The notes below the pieces were generated by a model. It did no database searches. It was not told the DNA's origin and worked only from the letters and a program-made list of their open reading frames with translations. Below, piece after piece: positions 21,601 through 34,186 of a stretch of DNA of 64,000 bases. Both the position numbers and the translations under genes were made by a program. The stretch lies in the NCBI GenBank assembly GCA_002917075.1, contig NTMA01000017.1, positions 316,589 to 380,588 on the forward strand. The letters are read 5' to 3'. The first letter of the stretch is position 1. Every line of letters starts with the position of its first letter. This DNA is from Hawksworthiomyces lignivorus (Eukaryota > Ascomycota > Sordariomycetes > Ophiostomatales > Ophiostomataceae).

Positions 21601-24565
21601 TCCAAGTTGTGTGCGTTCTGCATCTGGCTCGAAAAGGCCGAGAAGTACGACATCCAGGTGACATCGAACATGGGGCCGATGTGCTTGAAGGAGGTCGCCG
21701 GCACAAATTTGTAACCGGCCTTGGTGGCATTGCGACGCTGACTACGGAAAAGATTCTTGAAGAGCTGCTCGGACCGCAGCGAGATCTCCTCCGACTGCTG
21801 CACGTACGCCTCTCTCTGCAGGTCGCGACCGACGTTGGAAAACGCGCTGGCCAGGCCGGACAGCTGGTGTACCGGAAGCGTGCCCGCGGCAGCTGCCGCG
21901 GCCCGCTCGCTGCGAAGGACGATTTCGTTGGAACCGATCTCCTCATAGATGTCGATGAGATATTCATCGGGCAGATCGGCGTTGTCGTTGATACCACGGT
22001 TGTTGCGGATAAAGTCCTGCTTCGTCATGCGCTTGGTGATGTTGGTACTATGCAAGTCCGTGTTCAGCAAGATGACGGAGTAGGCAAGCACGTACGCCGT
22101 GTCGGCGTTGGCAAAGGCGTTGGGGTTGCCGTCGTTGTAACGCTCGGCAAACTTGAGCATGAAGCGATCGATCTTCTGCGCCTCGCCCGGCAGTCGGAAG
22201 GACTGCAGAAACTGGCGCAGCGCGTCGACAAACCGCCTCTTCGCAAAGTCCATGGAGTCGACGAAAGCATGCATGATCTCAATGTTCTTGGGATCGCCTT
22301 CACCGAGGTATTCGCCAATCTGGACCTTGTTCAACCGCTCTTCCCGAATCAGAAAGGTGGCAATATCAGTCGGAGAGTCGCTCGGAATGAAGCCCTGATC
22401 GATGAGCATTTTCACTCCCTTCTTGGGCTTGAAATTGAAGGCCCTGATAGCGGCCGTCAGTGCCGTCTTCCGCGCTTTCTCTTTTTCCAGGTGTTCAGGG
22501 TCGTCTTCCATGATCGGCGTTGCTGGCAGAACAGGTGTGTCGACACGCGAGACGCTGTCGCTGATGGAGGGGTCGATGGATTCCCGGATGTCATCCAAAG
22601 ATGCTCTCTTTTCCACGTCTGACGAGGCAGCGACGGCGGCAGCAGCACCGCCATCGGGCCGGCCTGCCTGAGACCAGTTTACCATGGACCGCAGCGATTC
22701 GACAAGGGCGTCCAGGGATATCCGTTTTATGACATACTCCTTGGGGAATTCGGATTCAGGCTCGTGGTGTGGGATAATGTGGGTGACTGTCAGAGGTGGC
22801 GGCAGCGAGGTCTTGATTTGCCAGTCGCTGCCGCTGGTGGTGCCGTGCTTCTCTTCGTAGTTGCGCTCCAGCTCGGGAGTGATTGGCACAGGCGCGATGG
22901 CAAATTTTGAAAGGTACTCGATAATCGTCTGGAAGATGTTGTCGACATTTCTGTCGCAGTCGTAGTTGAGGTAGGTCTCAACGAGCGCGCGGGGGTCGGC
23001 GCAGAACCGGTTGAGAATGCCGATGAAATGTAGTTTTTGAGACTGAGGTGCTGTCTTCCGTGCAAGAAGTGCCAGGTAGATCTCGTTCAGGAAGACCTCG
23101 ATCTCTTTCTATATCGCAGAATGGCGTTAGAGATACGATGCGAACGGCGAAACAGAATGGGAAAAGTAATAGGTCTATTTCTTACCTTGAAGGGGGCACG
23201 CATATATTTCAGCATGAGCCAGAAGATCTCGCCGCACACATCAAAGACCCGGTCCACGGAGCTGGCACCGTTGCGAGTGATGCTGAGGCAAAGATAGAAC
23301 TTGACAGCCTGGAGAAAGCTGGTAGGCTCGTTGCTCTTTGTGTTGGTGATGGTGCACAGGGGCGATGTGAAGACGCTGATGTTGTTGTTGAGGAGAGTGT
23401 GGATGAGGTGCAGCGAGATGAGCTTTGACCGCATGGGCTGGCCGCGCAGGTCGTACAGCTGGTCGGGCGGCAGGACCTTGGTGGAGAGGTTGCAGAAGGA
23501 GCGGAAGACGAGGTAAGCATCGCGGATGTAGACCTCGTCTTCGGCGTCGAGAGTCTCAGGCGCCTCGTCGTGGGGGTTGTCGGCATGCGTCTGCTCGGAG
23601 ACGGACTGCGGCGACGTCGGCGAGCGCTTCAGGTGTGTGACCATCGTGGGGCCGTCGCCCAAGTTGGAGTCGTCGAAGCTCTTGCGGTGCTCGAGGTCCT
23701 TGAGCGTCAGCTTGGTGCCGTTGTCGCCATTGGCACTGGCCTCGCCCGACGGATCCGCCGATGTCGCGATGGAGGCGGCATCTGGGGACATGGGCGGCTC
23801 GGAGGATTCGTCGCCCTCGCCGCCGACACCGCTGCCGTGCGTGCCATTGAGCGAGTCGGGGTTCTCAAATGTGGCGTTGCTGCCGTTTTGCTTCAGCTTG
23901 GTCAGGCCCAGCCGGGACTCCTTCATCTGCAGGCGTAGCTTGACCCGCTCGAAGACGTTACCGACCATCTGCGTCAGGGTTCCCTGAGCGACTTGCTGAT
24001 TGGCAGAGTTCCGCGACAGCAGAAAGACGTTGTACACCTGGCGAATGGCCTTTAGGAGGCCAGCACCATGGACGACAATCTTGTCGTTCAGCACGGCAGC
24101 TAGCAGCGACTTTACAATCTGCAACTGGACTTCGACGGGGGTGCTCTCGCCCTGGAAGCAGTCGCATATTGTGTCAATGGCCCGCTCGATCAGCGGCGCG
24201 CGGTCCGGGGTGGGGGCTGCTGCGGCGGGTGTTGGCCCGTCAGCTGGTTTTTGTTCGTCGTCATCGTCGTCGTCGCTGGCGGCGGACGCCGCATCGGCGG
24301 CCGTGGCCGCAGGGATGGAGAAGTAAGAGTAGGAGATGAGCTTGCCGATGCAGTCGAGTGCAGTGGTGGTCAGGGGGATGCTGCCTGACCGGGTAGCCAG
24401 CTGCAGCGGTTCAAAGATGGTTTCGGGATCGGGAAACTGGGGGTCTTTTTCCTTGATGGCATCGAGGGCCTTCTTGACGGCCTCGGCAAGGGCTGCATTG
24501 CGGTGGATGTCCTTGGACGCGGCAATGACGCCCAAGGACGCGGTCACGAACTTGAGCGAGCTCAT
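18621..24565 (-). CDS. SEC7: Arf guanine-nucleotide exchange factor Sec7
   Basis: Exon 1 is 24565-23186 and exon 2 is 23108-18621, separated by a 77-nt intron (GTAAGA...TATAG) in phase 0; 1955 residues. Sec7/BIG-type factors load GTP on Arf at the trans-Golgi to drive vesicle budding and are brefeldin A targets. The N-terminal DCB region begins at the start Met, with an acidic insert (DDDDDDEQ) and other low-complexity linkers. The HUS region follows around exon 2 (YLNYDCDRNVDNIFQ). The Sec7 catalytic domain spans roughly residues 675-865, with IGEYLGE (catalytic glutamate E730), FVDALRQFLQSFRLPGEAQKIDRFM and the LLNTDLHS helix. The long C-terminal HDS region contains EISYYNMTRVRFEW and GFWFPVLFAFHDVLM. 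The length is typical. It is divergent from the pyruvate dehydrogenase E2 gene. Confidence 0.95.
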
Positions 24566-26489
24566 GCTGGCCGGGAGAGGCGAGCGACACGAAAGGCCAT
24601 GCGCGGGAGCAGCGGAATTCGGTGGAAGCAGTTGGAGGATGGTTCAAGGGCCAAATAGAGCGTGTTCGTTCGCCAGTGAGCTTCCCGTCGTCGAATAAGA
24701 GAAGTAGACAGCAATATCAAGAGATTGCTGGAGAGGTCGAGGACGACAGAGGAAGAAGCCGAGAGAGCCGGGATGGATTGAGGGCAGCGAAGAGGACGTT
24801 GGCAATGTCCTTCGAAGAAATGGATGCAGAAGATGGACGGTGCAGTCTGGAAAGGAGACGTTTGTCAACGGCTATCGCTGATTTGTGGCGCCGTTTCGAG
24901 TAATGACCAGGTACGGAGTATTACAGCTTGGCTGAAAAGAATAAGGCAACCTAGGATGCAGCATTCTAAGACTAGAAGCAGTATAAGTTAAGGAGAGGAA
25001 GGCCCGTATCCAGGCAAATGCACCTTCTTTACGGGTATAGTATTAATTTTTATTTTTTATTACTTGTTAACTTCTTGCCCCCCCTGCAACAGCTGAGGGA
25101 AGGGACAACTACCCCTGTCCTCCAGAATTAGCAGCCACGGGGGGTACGAGTACGCAATCGTCTCGCAGGTGCCTCAGGTTGAAATAGGGATGAGCAGCTT
25201 ATGTCATCATAAGGGAGAAGAGACCAGCAAAGGGTCAGCAAATTTCAGCACCAAAAATCGCAGGAAAGGACAGCAATGCGCTTGGCAAATCACGTGGACT
25301 CGCAGTCCAAGCTCGAAGAAGCAAAAGGGTCGGATACGGCAAGGCACGAATTTAGCTCGTACTCGTACGTACATATGTGGTGTACGAGTAATAGCAGGCT
25401 TACGCTAAATTACGGAGTGCTATGTGGTTGCTGGGATGCAAGCAGCTGCGAAGATCGGACTCGCTATTTTCAGAGTAATTTTTTCTCTCAATGCTCATGT
25501 ATTCTGTGCCAAAGCTCCGAGCATTACGACGTATGCTAACGGCTAGCGACGCTTATTTCTTGCGATATTTTTGACAGTAATTTGGGCTGCTAGAACGATC
25601 TGCTTAGGCTGTTACCTTAGTACGAGAAGAGGCTTAATGCCAGTTGTCGTTCCTTATCGCTGGATTTGCCAATGTGTTCAGAGCTTGCAGCCACCGTGAT
25701 CTCCCAGCCAATCAGATGGCGCCATTTGACTCGCTGGCCAGGGGTTTGCTGTGGCAGCTTGGTGCTTCCCATGCTATTCCCTACAGTTTCCCTGGCACTC
25801 CCCTGTTCGCTCCCTGCCGCTTCCAGGTGCTCCCTGCTGCTCCTTGCTGCTCCCTTTGCGTTTTCGGTCTCTTACAGAGTGCCTTAGTGCTATGGAGCGT
25901 GATGGAGCGTGCTTTGAGTCGGGTTGTGGAGCATAATTCCTGTAACGGCAAGAGCCCAAAAGTGGGCCTCTGAGCTTCGCTCTTCCCCCAACGCTGCGAA
26001 AAAACAGCGACCAACAAACAAAAATGGACTCTATTACAGCGAGAAGAAAATTTTGGTTGGCCTGGCTGCTTCTTTTTTTTTTTTTTTTCGAGCCAATTCC
26101 CCCCGAAGCTGATTTCCTGCCATCACCACCAATTCCCTCGCATCTCTCCTCTTCCCATCTTTTTCTTCATCCAGCAAATACGCACACCTCTCCTCCCCAA
26201 CGCCCTCGTTTTGGGTTCGTCTTGCATTCAATTAATCTGCGGTTTTTGCTTGTCAGGAATTGACTCCAGTCTCATCCACAGAGATCCGTTCTCTGGGATT
26301 TCTAGGTCGCTCTGTGTTGTTCCGTTCTTCTCCGCGTCATATTTTCTCTCACCTATTAACCCCCTTTCTTCTCATACTTAATTTTTGTCCCCAATTCCAC
26401 CTCCGACAGCTCCACGGAATTCCACAAACTCCGTCTACCTCACCTTTTCTCTTTAATCTCGTCGGATTCCTATCCAAAACACCGCCATC
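24566..26489. other. Divergent promoter region of SEC7 and PDH-E2
   Basis: A 1.9-kb spacer with a TACGGAGTA nonamer at 24912-24920, several GTACGAGTA-like words (about 25145 and 25380) and, from about 26080, a CT-rich leader on the plus strand typical of a strongly expressed fungal gene. Small frames have no support. Confidence 0.5.
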
Positions 26490-27983
26490 ATGCTCGCTCC
26501 CGTCCTCCGGAGGCGCGTCCTGCAGCAACGGACCGTCCTCAAATATGCCGTCCCATCCGCTCTGGCCCGGTTTTATGCTTCGTACCCGCCACACACCGTC
26601 GTCAGAATGCCAGCCCTGTCGCCGACCATGACCGCCGGTAACATTGGTGCTTGGCAGAAGAAGCCGGGCGATGCGATCGCCCCCGGTGACGTGCTGGTCG
26701 AGATCGAGACCGACAAGGCCCAGATGGACTTTGAGTTCCAGGAGGAGGGTGTTCTGGCTAAGATCCTCAGGGAGACTGGCGAGAAGGATGTCGCCGTTGG
26801 AAACGTACGTACTGGAAGCTCCACGTTACTGTTCGTCTCATGCCCCATTTGACGCTAAGCTAACAACACTTGTTCTGAATAGCCCATCGCCGTTCTCGTT
26901 GAGGAAGGCGCCGACGTCAGCGCCTTTGCTGGCTTTTCTCTCGCCGATGCCGGCGGCGACACAGCGGCGGCTGCGCCAAAAGAAGAGAAGGAGGCTGCCG
27001 CGCCCGCCGCCGCCCCCGTACCTGAGCCCGCGACCGAGCCTGCTGCCGAGCCTGCTGTGGAGCAGGAGAGCAACGTCGACGGCCGCCTGCAGACGGCCCT
27101 GGACCGCGAGCCTAACATGACACCCGCCGCGAAGCGCCTGGCACGGGAGAAGGGCGTGAAGATCGACGGCATCAAGGGCACCGGCCAGGGCGGCAAGATC
27201 ACGGAGGCTGACGTCACCAAGGCGGCGGCTGCCATCCCCGCCGCTGGTGCTGCCTCTGCAGCACCTGCCGCTCCGGGCGCCACCTACGAGGACATCCCTA
27301 CCAGCGGCATGCGCAAGACGATCGCCAACCGCCTCCTGGAGTCGTGGGGTGAGAACCCGCACTACTTCGTCTCAGCGTCGCTGTCCGTCACCAAGCTGCT
27401 GAAGCTGCGCCAGGCCCTCAACAGCACCGCTGATGGCCGCTACAAGCTCAGCGTCAACGACTTTTTGATCAAGGCCATCTCCGTCGCTTCCCTCAAGGTT
27501 CCCCAGGTCAACTCGTCGTGGCGCGATGGTTACATCCGCCAGTTCAAGACGGTCGACGTCTCCGTGGCCGTGTCCACTCCCGCTGGCCTGATCACACCCA
27601 TCGTGCCCTCTGTCGAGACCAAGGGCCTCGAGGGCATCTCGGCCACCGTCAAAGAGCTCGCCAAGCGCGCCCGCGATGGCAAGCTGAAGCCTGAGGAATA
27701 CCAGGGCGGCAGCATCTCCATCTCCAACATGGGCATGAACCCGGCCGTCGAGCGCTTCACCGCCGTCATCAACCCGCCCCAGGCTGCCATCCTGGCTGTC
27801 GGCTCCACCCAGAAGGTCGCCGTCCCCGTCGAGAATGAGGACGGCACCACCGGCGTCGCCTGGGACGACCAGATCGTCGTGTCGGCCAGCTTCGACCACA
27901 AGGTCGTAGACGGCGCTGTCGGCGCTGAATGGATAAAGGAGCTGAAGAAGGTGGTGGAGAACCCGCTGGAGCTGCTGCTGTAA
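26490..27983 (+). CDS. LAT1: Dihydrolipoamide acetyltransferase (pyruvate dehydrogenase E2)
   Basis: Exon 1 is 26490-26804 and exon 2 is 26883-27983, with a 78-nt intron (GTACGT...AATAG); 471 residues. E2 forms the core of the mitochondrial pyruvate dehydrogenase complex and transfers the acetyl group from lipoamide to CoA. It has an Arg-rich, Tyr/Ala N-terminus (presequence), then one lipoyl domain with the modified lysine K76 in [11 protein letters not shown], and an Ala/Pro/Glu linker. The peripheral subunit-binding domain lies around residues 183-217 ([24 protein letters not shown]). The acetyltransferase domain ends with DHKVVDG, giving catalytic H444 and D448. The intron splits the lipoyl domain. 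The single lipoyl domain and length match fungal E2. The first ATG after a long CT-rich leader is used. Confidence 0.97.
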
Positions 27984-29208
27984 ACTCAAATCGAGCTGAG
28001 CGGGGCCCGGGGAAGATGACGATCTGTTACGACTAGTTTCCAGCAGACGGGAGTGGCAGGCGAGGTCGAGGGCTGGCCGAGGCTCGGCACTGGCCTCGCT
28101 GGAAAGTGTAGCTTATTATTACTATTATTACCGTCACCATCTTGACCGCCTTATATATAGACTCTGAAGATGTATGTTATGTTTCACATTGGAAGAGCAA
28201 CGACTGGGAGGGGAAGGACTACTGGGGGATAGCAACCTCTGCGATGGAGCGACGGCGAGCCGAGCTAGCAAGCTGGCCAACTCTCCTCTCTGCAGAGAAC
28301 CCCCGTGTACAACGACTTTCTTTGCGTGTTAATAGTGCATTTGTTACTGTTGGAATCTAAAAAGGACATTGGACAATTGCGAAAAATGTCTGGTTGGCTG
28401 TCTTACGAGACTTTTTGTGTTAATCTGACTCGTCTCATGCCAAGGACCAGCAAGACTCGGAAGTGCTGCCAGGCGGGGAAAATCCGATGCTGCTTATAGC
28501 GTGTATAATGTGGATAGCGTATAATAAGTGTGCGTACGTACGAGTACAAGTAGTTTGCACATTACCTATATATATTAAATGGTGCTCCGTACCTTTCACA
28601 ACGCTGCTTCCCGCTCTACACGAGTCAGAATTCGGCTTTTGCAAATGGGGCGACCAGCAGAGCTACGAAAGCTCACTAAAAGCGTCAGCAGCATCAGCAG
28701 CTGCAGCGATCTGCTAACTCCTAGGCGTCGGATTTTCGGCGTTTGTCCCTAACAAGAGCAAGAAAGCGGATCGTACTGGTCCGTGCACTACACTCGGCAG
28801 CAGCAATACCCGACACACCTTCTCCCTGGCTAAAGTCCGGGTGCGACACCTAGCGCCAAATGTACGTCGCAGTTGGTGCTTAATTAGTTGTACTTATGTG
28901 CCAACGCGCGGCCGCGTGTTCCTTAATTCCTTGCCTGTACTTTGCTCGTAATGCCCACTCACCCCGTAAAACACAAAAGAGACTGAAGGAACGAGCGATC
29001 GGGAAGTCCGCCGCGCGCACCTTCCAAAAGCTGACCTCTCCCCGTCATAACTGTAGCTGGCAACAGCCATCGTGGCGCAGTCGTTCTTTTCACTCTATTT
29101 TTCAGTGCCCTCTTGTCGCATGTCACGAAACTGATCTGAGGAGGATTTCTCACATCGCATCGGCTTTGATGCCTCCTAGCTTTCGTTAAATCCGAACGTG
29201 TGAGCTGG
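27984..29208. other. Spacer, no supported gene
   Basis: It holds the 3' region of PDH-E2 and the promoter of the Zn2Cys6 gene. A GTACGTACGAGTAC near-palindrome lies at about 28534-28547. There is no coding frame with support. Confidence 0.5.
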
Positions 29209-32200
29209 ATGGAAGCCATGGACCAGAGCATACCAATCAAGCGAAAGCGCCGCCGCCGGACGCTCGCGTGCGAAGAGGTGAGTCGCGATAGTGATCGTCG
29301 GCGTATCTTCTACGCCGGAGTAAACAAAATGAGATCCCGAAGCATAACAAAGACGGGTGAGCGGAGGAAACGAAGCCCTTAGAGCTCTAGCCGGACAAGT
29401 GCGCCGGATCTCACGAGGGCTCGTCCCGTCTCATCGAGCTCGTGGCATTCAATGCTGACACAGTCTCATGGAAGTGCCGGCGGCGGAAAGTCCGCTGCGA
29501 CCGGGAGCAGCCATGCGCCAACTGCGTGCAGGCCTACAAGCCGGAGCACTGCTACTACCAGCCGGACCCCATGGTGACCAAGTCGCCGCCGCCGTCGCGT
29601 GCCACGCAGGTGCGCAAGATCGACGACGGCCGCAGCAGCGAGGGCCCCAGCATCGGGCGAAGCAGCAGGATCGGCGAACCCGGACCGAGCGGGACGGTCG
29701 GTTCTATGGAGTCCGAATGGCCCGGCGCCGTGGGATCCACCACGGGATCGTCCACACCGGGGAGGTTCGCCATCCTACCCGCGCCGGGCAGCAGCGGCAG
29801 CGGCGGCCACCATCACCACCACCACCATCATCCGCCGCCGCCGCTTCACCACGGCCACGACGACTATAGCACCAGCGGCTACCCGTCGCCGGGGTCCATG
29901 TCGAGAGACCGCCTTCCGAGCTTCTCGACCGTGTCCGGCGAGACCGAGGTCTCGACGCTCAAGGAGCAGGTCCGCCGGCTCGAGAATCGCCTGGCCAGCG
30001 TCCTCGACGACCACGATCACCATTCTCGCCACCGCCGCCACCACTCCCCCCCGCGCCGCCACTGGCCCCCTCCTCCCCATTTTCACCCTCACCATCCATT
30101 CTTTCACCATCCGCCACCGCCGCCCCCGCCCTTCCACCATCATCACCCTTACCCGCACCCATTACCGCCCCCCCTGCCGCCGCCGCAGTCGGTGGCGCCG
30201 CCTCCCCCCCCTCCGCCGCCTCCTCCGGCGTCCGCCACTCTTCCTCTCCCCGTCCCTATGCAGCCGCGGTTCGAGGGGTATGGGCCCACTCCAAATGGAC
30301 GAACGCATGAGTCGCCCACCCCGGAGGAAGAGCGAGGTCCGGGTAAGGCACGGTACCTCAGCCAGGGCCATTGGATGAACGGTGCTATGCTCACCATCAT
30401 AGTATGTCGTCTTGCGAGTTGCCACATTCCCATGGCCTCGAGTCTTTCGTACGTTGCTAACCCTAGGCAGAAACCCCTCTTGGGCGATATCATGGGCAAG
30501 AAGGACAAAAACAGCGAGATGTATCAGAATATGAAGAAGTGCAAGGCCCTCGGCCGCACAATCAAGGCTCGCCGGATCCCCGCCATGCTCGCCATCGACT
30601 TCGGCAAACAGGTCCCCGCCAGAGACGTTGCCGATGAGCTCGTCAACAGCTACTTCCGCACGCTGGAGACCGTCTACCGCATCTTGCACATGCCCACGTT
30701 CCAGCGGGACTACCGTCGCTACTGGGAAAACCCCAACGCCGCCAGCACAAACTTTGTCATTCAGATGCAACTGTGCATGGCCATTGGCACCTGCTTCTAC
30801 GACGACCGATGCTCGCTGCGCCACCTCGCTTCTCAGTGGATCTACGAAGCCCAAGTCTGGCTGATGACCCCGGCTCCTTCCGAAAAGTCGCGCATGAATA
30901 TCCCCGGGCTCCAGACCATGTGCTTGCTGCATCTGGCACGCGAGACCTCGGGAGTCGGCGGTGACCTCGCGTGGATCTCCGCCGGCGGCCTCGTGCGCTC
31001 AGCCATGTACATGGGCCTGCACCGCGACCCGACCAAGATCCCCAAGATTCCACGCTACCTAGCCGAGATTCGCCGCCGCCTCTGGGCCACCATCCTTGAG
31101 ATTTCTCTGCAGTCCAGCCTCGACTCGGGCGGTCCTCCGCTCATCTCTCCTTCGGATTTCGACACCTTGCCGCCCGCCAATTTCTTCGACGACCAGCTCG
31201 TGGACAAACCCAGCAGCTCCAGCAGCGGCTCGCCGCCCGCGCCCAAACCCTTGACCACCTTCACCAACACCTCCATCCAGATCGCCCTGCTCAAATCCTT
31301 CCCCACTCGTCTTGCCGTCGCCCGCTACGTCAACGACTTCCGCAGCGCCACTTCCTACGATGAGACTCTCCGTCTTAATTCAGAGCTGCGCTCGGCCTGC
31401 CAGGCACTTGCAGGCACAATCCAGGCGTTCCGACCCGGTGGCAACACGGGAAAGCTGCGTCCCACAACCTTTCAGCTGCGCTTTGTAGATCATCTCACCC
31501 ACCGCTTCTTCCTCTCCCTCAACCAAGCTTTCCTGGCGCCGTCACAAAACGATCCAAAGTACTACTTCTCCCGCAAGGTGAGCGTCGACACGTCGCTCAA
31601 GCTGTACCAGGCTTGGTCGGGCAAGGCCAGCTCGTTCCAGCAGCCGGCGCCCGCGAGCGGTGGAAGCACACCGGTGCCATCCTCTTGGGCTGTCGCTGGT
31701 CCTGGTCCCTCGTCTTCTCCACCGTCTACTTCCTCTGCCATGGGCGGGCGAAATTTGGGCTCCGGCCCCGGCGACGGCGAAGAAGAGCCAGACGACTTCT
31801 TCCGCCTGTCTGTCTCTGGCTCGAGCGGATTCCGCTCCGTGCCAGTGCAGTGCATGGCCACGCTCAGCATGGAGCTCCTGTGGCAGCTCGGAGAAGAGCA
31901 TTCTGTGCGGCTGCGACTGGGAATCAAGGCCCCCGGCAGCAGCACCAATAGCGGCGGCGGTGGCGACCCCGGTGATAGCGGCAGCGGCCGCGATACGCCG
32001 AGTAGTATGCCCAGCCCGTCGCCGGACGCAGGCTCCATCTTGGCGATGCCGGGCGTCGTCACGCAGTCTGTGCTGCTCGACTGTCTCGAGCAGTCTGTCC
32101 GCTTTGCCGAGCAGCGGCTCCGCGCGGGCGAGACAAACGTCAAAGGCTACCTGTTTCCCTGCACCGTCGTTGCCCAGGCGCGCGCCCTGATGAGCGGCGC

Positions 32201-32601
32201 CGACGCCGAGGACATGGAGCAGGCTGTTGTGGCAAAGTGTACAGAGCGTCTCAAGTACTGTGTCGAGCTGCTGCGCGAAGTCGCCTCCCGCCGGCCGGGC
32301 GGCGCCGCCGACGACGAGACAGCCACGTCGATGAGCCTAGGGTCAGACCTGACGATGGGCACTGGCTCTGAGCCTGGATTCGGCGACAGCGGTGGTTTCA
32401 AAGACCTCTCTGGCGACATGATGCTGGGAGAGAGCGAATGGGGCTGGGAGGATTTGGTACGTATTTTTTATTTCACCTTCCGTGTCATGGCTAATGGTTC
32501 ACGCTGCCAGTCGCTAACCAACCATGGCACAGATGCAAAATCAAGGATTTAATTTTAGCTTCAACATGAATGGTTTGGATTCCTTATTTCCTGGTATTTG
32601 A
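29209..32601 (+). CDS. Zn2Cys6 transcription factor with fungal-type MHR domain
   Basis: Four exons: 29209-29277, 29475-30401, 30471-32456 and 32533-32601 (3051 nt, 1016 residues). The zinc cluster is split by intron 1 and becomes complete only after splicing: C21, C24, C31, C37, C40 and C49 (CX2CX6CX5CX2CX8C), preceded by a basic run (KRKRRRR). A His/Pro/Gly low-complexity linker (residues about 140-290) includes His-8-like runs, and a coiled-coil-like EVSTLKEQVRRLENRLASV lies within it. The fungal middle-homology region follows: SYFRTLETVYRILHMPTF, RSAMYMGLHRDP, AEIRRRLWATILEISLQSSLDSGGPP. Intron 2 is 69 nt, keeps frame and has no stop, so it could be missed; the GCTAAC branch site supports it. 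The last exon replaces a poor readthrough tail with MQNQGFNFSFNMNGLD. Targets are unknown; it is a nuclear DNA-binding regulator. Confidence 0.85.
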
Positions 32602-33061
32602 GGAGAGTGTGTCATCTCGACCCAAGGAACACCAATTTCAATTGTATATCATGAAAGTGCTTGTCTCTTTATTTCATTTTTGTCTTGCATATCAGGGTTT
32701 TGCAATAACTCAACCTCAAGGATCATATCTTGTTTATGAATGGTGGCAATAAAGTGGCTCATACCAACAGCTGCTATGGATTTGTTTGACGATATCGCGT
32801 GTTGGAGCTTGCGCTTTGAAAATTTCTAGATAACTGGCAGTCAGCTAATTTTTTGAGAATTTTATCTTTCGCCAATGTGCGTAAATTTTGTGCTGAAGTT
32901 CTATTCCAGATGTCTTAAATTTTACTATTTTGTGCCATCCGTCAGATACGTCTTCCGACTGCCTCGTCTTTTACTAAGTTCTTAGATCCAGTTTCAACAG
33001 GAAAGGATAGTAAAAAAGGGAAACATTCGAGAGAGGATTTGATAGCCTCTTATCTTTCAAA
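32602..33061. other. Spacer, no supported gene
   Basis: AT-rich 3' region of the regulator and short promoter of the His-rich secreted protein gene. No coding frame with support. Confidence 0.5.
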
Positions 33062-34186
33062 ATGGTTCTCATTCAGAAAAGGGTATTTGCGGTCGCAGCG
33101 CTCATTCTGGGCGATGTCACTGCGCTGCCCGGGCCCCAGCCCGAGCCCCAGGCCACGATCACCATTTCCGTTCCCGCCATTACATCATATAGCATCAGCT
33201 GGCCCCATCCTTCGTTTAGCTTCTCGCACACCCACAGCTGCAGCTACGGTCACGTTTGCAAAACCGAGAGTGCCGACGCCTTCAGCTTTTCAGGCCCCAA
33301 CTGCAAGACCAAGGTCGGCGTCGCCGGCCGCGAGGGCAGGCACTACCTCCAGAACCGCAACCCCGCCGCCGCTGCCGCTGCCGCTGCCGCCGCACCCCAG
33401 GTGACGGCCATGGAAGGCGAGTTCAATGACGACCTGAGCGTGCCGCCGCTCGTCCCCGAAGATAAGATCGAAGCCGAGATCAACCGGGACGGACTCTCAG
33501 GCCCCGACGCCGGCAGCCACGGCCACAGCCACGACGACAAGCCCAACTTCCGGCGGCCGCACCACGACGGCGGCTGGGACGAGCCTGTCATCAGCCATAC
33601 CAGCGGCTTTCGTACCACCCGCAAGGACGAACATCACCACTCGCACAAATTTGAGGCATCGCATACGGTCGAGGCCACCGTCTCGTGGCACGCGGGCAAG
33701 GTCGTCGAGAAGGTCTGGCACGTCACCAAGAAGGTCATCAAGAAGGTCACCCACCTCGACCACCACCATCACCACCACCACCATGAAGGTCACGACCATC
33801 ACGAGGGCGAGTGCCATCACGGCCACTGCCACCACGGCCACTGTCATTTTGTCGACCCAGCGCTGCTAGGCGAGACGGCAAACAACAGCACGACTATGAA
33901 CAGCACGACGGCACCGTACGATGAAGATGCGGTGGTCGATACAGCAGTGGCTGAGAGCAATGTTACCACAAACACTACGGAATATCTCGAGAGGCGCGAA
34001 CCTAGACTAGAAGAGAGGGATGATAGCAGCGTGTCCAATAGGATGCATCAGCTGGAAGAGTGGATGCGGTCCATTGCCGAGAAAATCGAAAAATTCAGCG
34101 GCTGGCTTGACGAGTGGCGAGTGCCGGACGACGACTTTGGCAGCTATGAAAGTTCTGACGACAAAGAGGATGAGTGGAAAAATTAA
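33062..34186 (+). CDS. Secreted His-rich protein, unknown function
   Basis: One frame of 374 residues with an N-terminal signal peptide (VLIQKRVFAVAALILGDVTA, cleavage likely before LPGP). The mature part has an Ala run (residues about 100-111) and scattered His/Asp/Glu. A dense His cluster near residues 230-265 has eight consecutive His followed by ECHHGHCHHGHC repeats. Several N-glycosylation sequons (NNST, NSTT, NVTT, NTTE) and an acidic, amphipathic C-terminus (EEWMRSIAEKIEKFSGWLDEW) follow. Five Cys may form disulfides or bind metal with the His. Such clusters bind Cu, Zn or Ni in other proteins; a metal role here is inference. It is convergent with the next gene, 380 bp away. I recognise no family. 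Confidence 0.7.
   Translation: MVLIQKRVFAVAALILGDVTALPGPQPEPQATITISVPAITSYSISWPHPSFSFSHTHSCSYGHVCKTESADAFSFSGPNCKTKVGVAGREGRHYLQNRNPAAAAAAAAAAPQVTAMEGEFNDDLSVPPLVPEDKIEAEINRDGLSGPDAGSHGHSHDDKPNFRRPHHDGGWDEPVISHTSGFRTTRKDEHHHSHKFEASHTVEATVSWHAGKVVEKVWHVTKKVIKKVTHLDHHHHHHHHEGHDHHEGECHHGHCHHGHCHFVDPALLGETANNSTTMNSTTAPYDEDAVVDTAVAESNVTTNTTEYLERREPRLEERDDSSVSNRMHQLEEWMRSIAEKIEKFSGWLDEWRVPDDDFGSYESSDDKEDEWKN

Noticed and set aside
21609..22622. 337-codon plus-strand frame
   Set aside because: Antisense to the SEC7 catalytic region, which has strong homology on the minus strand.
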